Assembly (NCBI GenBank): GCA_014382085.1
Contig: JACNKJ010000103.1
Coordinates: forward strand, 1 to 7,182
From: a bacterium
GTDB taxonomy: Bacteria; Krumholzibacteriota; Krumholzibacteriia; JACNKJ01
DNA length: 7,182 nucleotides
Direction of reading: 5' to 3'
Under the pieces are notes generated by a model that was given only the letters and a program-made list of their open reading frames with translations, did no database searches and was not told the origin of the DNA. Below are positions 6,046 to 7,182 of the stretch, piece after piece. The translations under genes and the position numbers were made by a program. The first letter of the stretch is position 1. Each line of letters starts with the position of its first letter.

Positions 6046-6845
6046 ACCAGTACATCCTCCCCCTGGTCATGGCGCTGGACATTCTCATCGTGGCATTCCT
6101 TTTCTATCGCCTCTATATCCTCATTCGCGACACCCGCGCCGCGCTCATGCTCAACGGCTTCCTGGTGATCCTCCTGGCCGGGCTCTTCGCCCGCTGGCTC
6201 GGATTTACCACAGTTAGCTGGATCGTCGACAGCCTGCGCACGGTCTGGGCCATCGCCTTCATCGTGCTGTTTCAGCACGAACTGCGTGCGGCTCTGGCAC
6301 AGATCGGCCGCAATCGATTGGTCGGACGATTCCTGCGCGTGAAGGAAGACACGGGCTACATACAGGAAGTCGTGCGGGCCGTGGGCGATCTGAAACGCGC
6401 GGGCCTGGGGGCGCTCATTGTGATCGAACGCGAAACCGGTCTTCGCAATTACGCCGAGAACGGTGTGTTGCTAGAGGCGGAAATCTCCGCCGAGCTGCTC
6501 GAGACACTTTTCACGCCGCCCTCGCCCCTGCATGACGGCGGCGTCATCGTGCGCGGCAACACCGTGGTGGCGGCGCGGGTGATTCTACCTCTGTCCGAAT
6601 CCGGGCGCGGCGAGGCTCATCTGGGCACGCGTCATCGGGCGGCCCTGGGAATCAGCGAGGAATCCGACGCCGTGGTGGTCGTGGTCAGCGAGGAAACCCA
6701 TAAGGTGAGCCTTTGCGAGCACGGTATTCTCGACCGCGATCTCGACCAAGCCACCCTAAGGCAGGAACTCATTCAGCGTCTCGCGCCGCCGGAAGAAAAA
6801 GTCGAGCCGGTAGATGCGGATCTGAAAGCTCCCAAGCAGATTTAA
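6042..6845 (+). CDS. cdaA: Membrane diadenylate cyclase CdaA (DacA)
   Basis: CdaA makes cyclic di-AMP from two ATP. In other bacteria this messenger controls potassium and osmolyte transport and cell-wall homeostasis. The 267-residue product, read from TTG, fits the family length. Three N-terminal transmembrane helices lie at about 4-25, 34-51 and 57-78, followed by FQHELRAALAQIGR (77-90), the usual junction, then the cytosolic DisA_N/DAC domain (about 103-230). This holds the RHR motif in GTRHRAALGISEESDA (195-210) and SPLHDGGVIVRGN (161-173), which corresponds to the DGA motif but reads D165-G166-G167. The segment VVVVVSEETHKVSL (211-224) is the usual domain end; residues after about 245 form a variable tail. 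In many bacteria cdaA is followed by cdaR (ybbR) and glmM; neither starts within the 337 nt visible here. Function as a cyclase is very likely; the effect of the Gly is untested. Confidence 0.95.
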   Translation: MNQYILPLVMALDILIVAFLFYRLYILIRDTRAALMLNGFLVILLAGLFARWLGFTTVSWIVDSLRTVWAIAFIVLFQHELRAALAQIGRNRLVGRFLRVKEDTGYIQEVVRAVGDLKRAGLGALIVIERETGLRNYAENGVLLEAEISAELLETLFTPPSPLHDGGVIVRGNTVVAARVILPLSESGRGEAHLGTRHRAALGISEESDAVVVVVSEETHKVSLCEHGILDRDLDQATLRQELIQRLAPPEEKVEPVDADLKAPKQI

Positions 6846-7182
6846 AAGGGACCGGCGGGTCGACGGCGAGCTTCCCTCCTTTCGGTATCGCGGCACTCGT
6901 TCGCACCTGCTTACACGCGCATCCGAGAGTCCGTCTCCCCAGCCGGAACGACCTCGACACTTCCAGCAGGACCCGCCCCCGCGCCTGCGAGACGCCTCCT
7001 CCCTTGCGCCCCGCGCGAAAGCCAATGCCCGCCGATCCCACGCGGACGGAAACGCGCCGAGATTCGGCCGCGTCGCATTTGTCCAAAGAAGCTGAGCTAA
7101 TGGGTTCCGACCGCCGGGAACCGCCGCGCTTCCGCCGCAGCACTTCCATGGCAGGAACGAGGCCAGGGCTCCCGGCCAGGGA
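6846..7182. other. Stretch without a recognisable gene, downstream of cdaA
   Basis: These 337 nt are GC-rich and C-biased on the plus strand. Several frames lack stops, as expected at this base composition, but no translation resembles a family I know, and none looks like CdaR/YbbR or GlmM. One plus-strand frame is open from ATG 7025 to the window edge without a good SD. A minus-strand frame is open from the right edge to 6769 and overlaps the end of cdaA. Both are arginine-rich and unconvincing. Short inverted repeats are present: GGTTCC/GGAACC (7103-7108 and 7117-7122) and GGCC-A-GGG/CCC-GGCC (7161-7177). There is no T-run after either within the window, so no rho-independent terminator can be called. 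Confidence 0.5.

Noticed and set aside
7091..7101. ATTAGCTCAGC on the minus strand, like a tRNA D-arm
   Set aside because: No pairing D-stem, no anticodon arm and no GGTTCGAATCC-type T-loop at the right distance.
6769..7149. Minus-strand open frame after and overlapping cdaA
   Set aside because: Arginine-rich with no recognised family and overlaps the 3' end of cdaA. GC bias is mildly coding-like, so it is not excluded, but there is too little to call a gene.
7161..7177. GC-rich hairpin as a terminator
   Set aside because: It has a bulge and a tiny loop, and no T-run follows before the window ends.
7025..7182. Plus-strand frame from ATG 7025 open to the right edge
   Set aside because: No good SD, and second codon positions are as GC-rich as the others, unlike the real genes here; a true start of an unknown gene cannot be ruled out.

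Overview
The window is GC-rich bacterial chromosomal DNA. It holds one leftward gene cut by the left edge and a tight rightward run of five housekeeping genes, followed by about 340 nt with no gene I can recognise. Genes are packed with gaps of 1 to 42 nt or a 4-nt overlap, most have good Shine-Dalgarno sites, and GTG and TTG starts are used. I see no insertion sequence, CRISPR array, tRNA or rRNA. The gene order and the style of the secreted protein suggest an uncultured Gram-negative-type lineage, perhaps from the FCB/Eisenbacteria-Krumholzibacteria area. That placement is a guess from gene content, not a sequence match.

Layout: (1) 1-551, minus strand, N-terminal 183 residues of a secreted, cysteine-containing protein of unknown function. 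(2) 552-681, a divergent promoter region with a strong sigma70-like promoter firing left and a plausible one firing right. (3) 682-6845, plus strand, tilS - hpt - ftsH - folP - cdaA, probably one operon. (4) 6846-7182, unassigned, where cdaR and glmM would be the expected neighbours of cdaA.

The operon joins two arrangements usually seen apart: tilS-hpt-ftsH, typical of Firmicutes, and ftsH-folP, typical of Proteobacteria, with the diadenylate cyclase gene cdaA directly after folP. The products serve tRNA-Ile decoding (TilS), purine salvage (Hpt), membrane protein quality control (FtsH), folate synthesis (FolP) and c-di-AMP signalling (CdaA). Two are membrane enzymes. What links them may be growth and envelope homeostasis, which is inference.

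No wholly new system is evident. The points most worth a second look are the uncharacterised secreted protein with its promoter, a tilS that looks leaderless, a hairpin covering the ftsH ribosome binding site, the N-terminal extension of FolP, the DGG variant of the CdaA catalytic motif, and the break of the usual cdaA-cdaR-glmM order.
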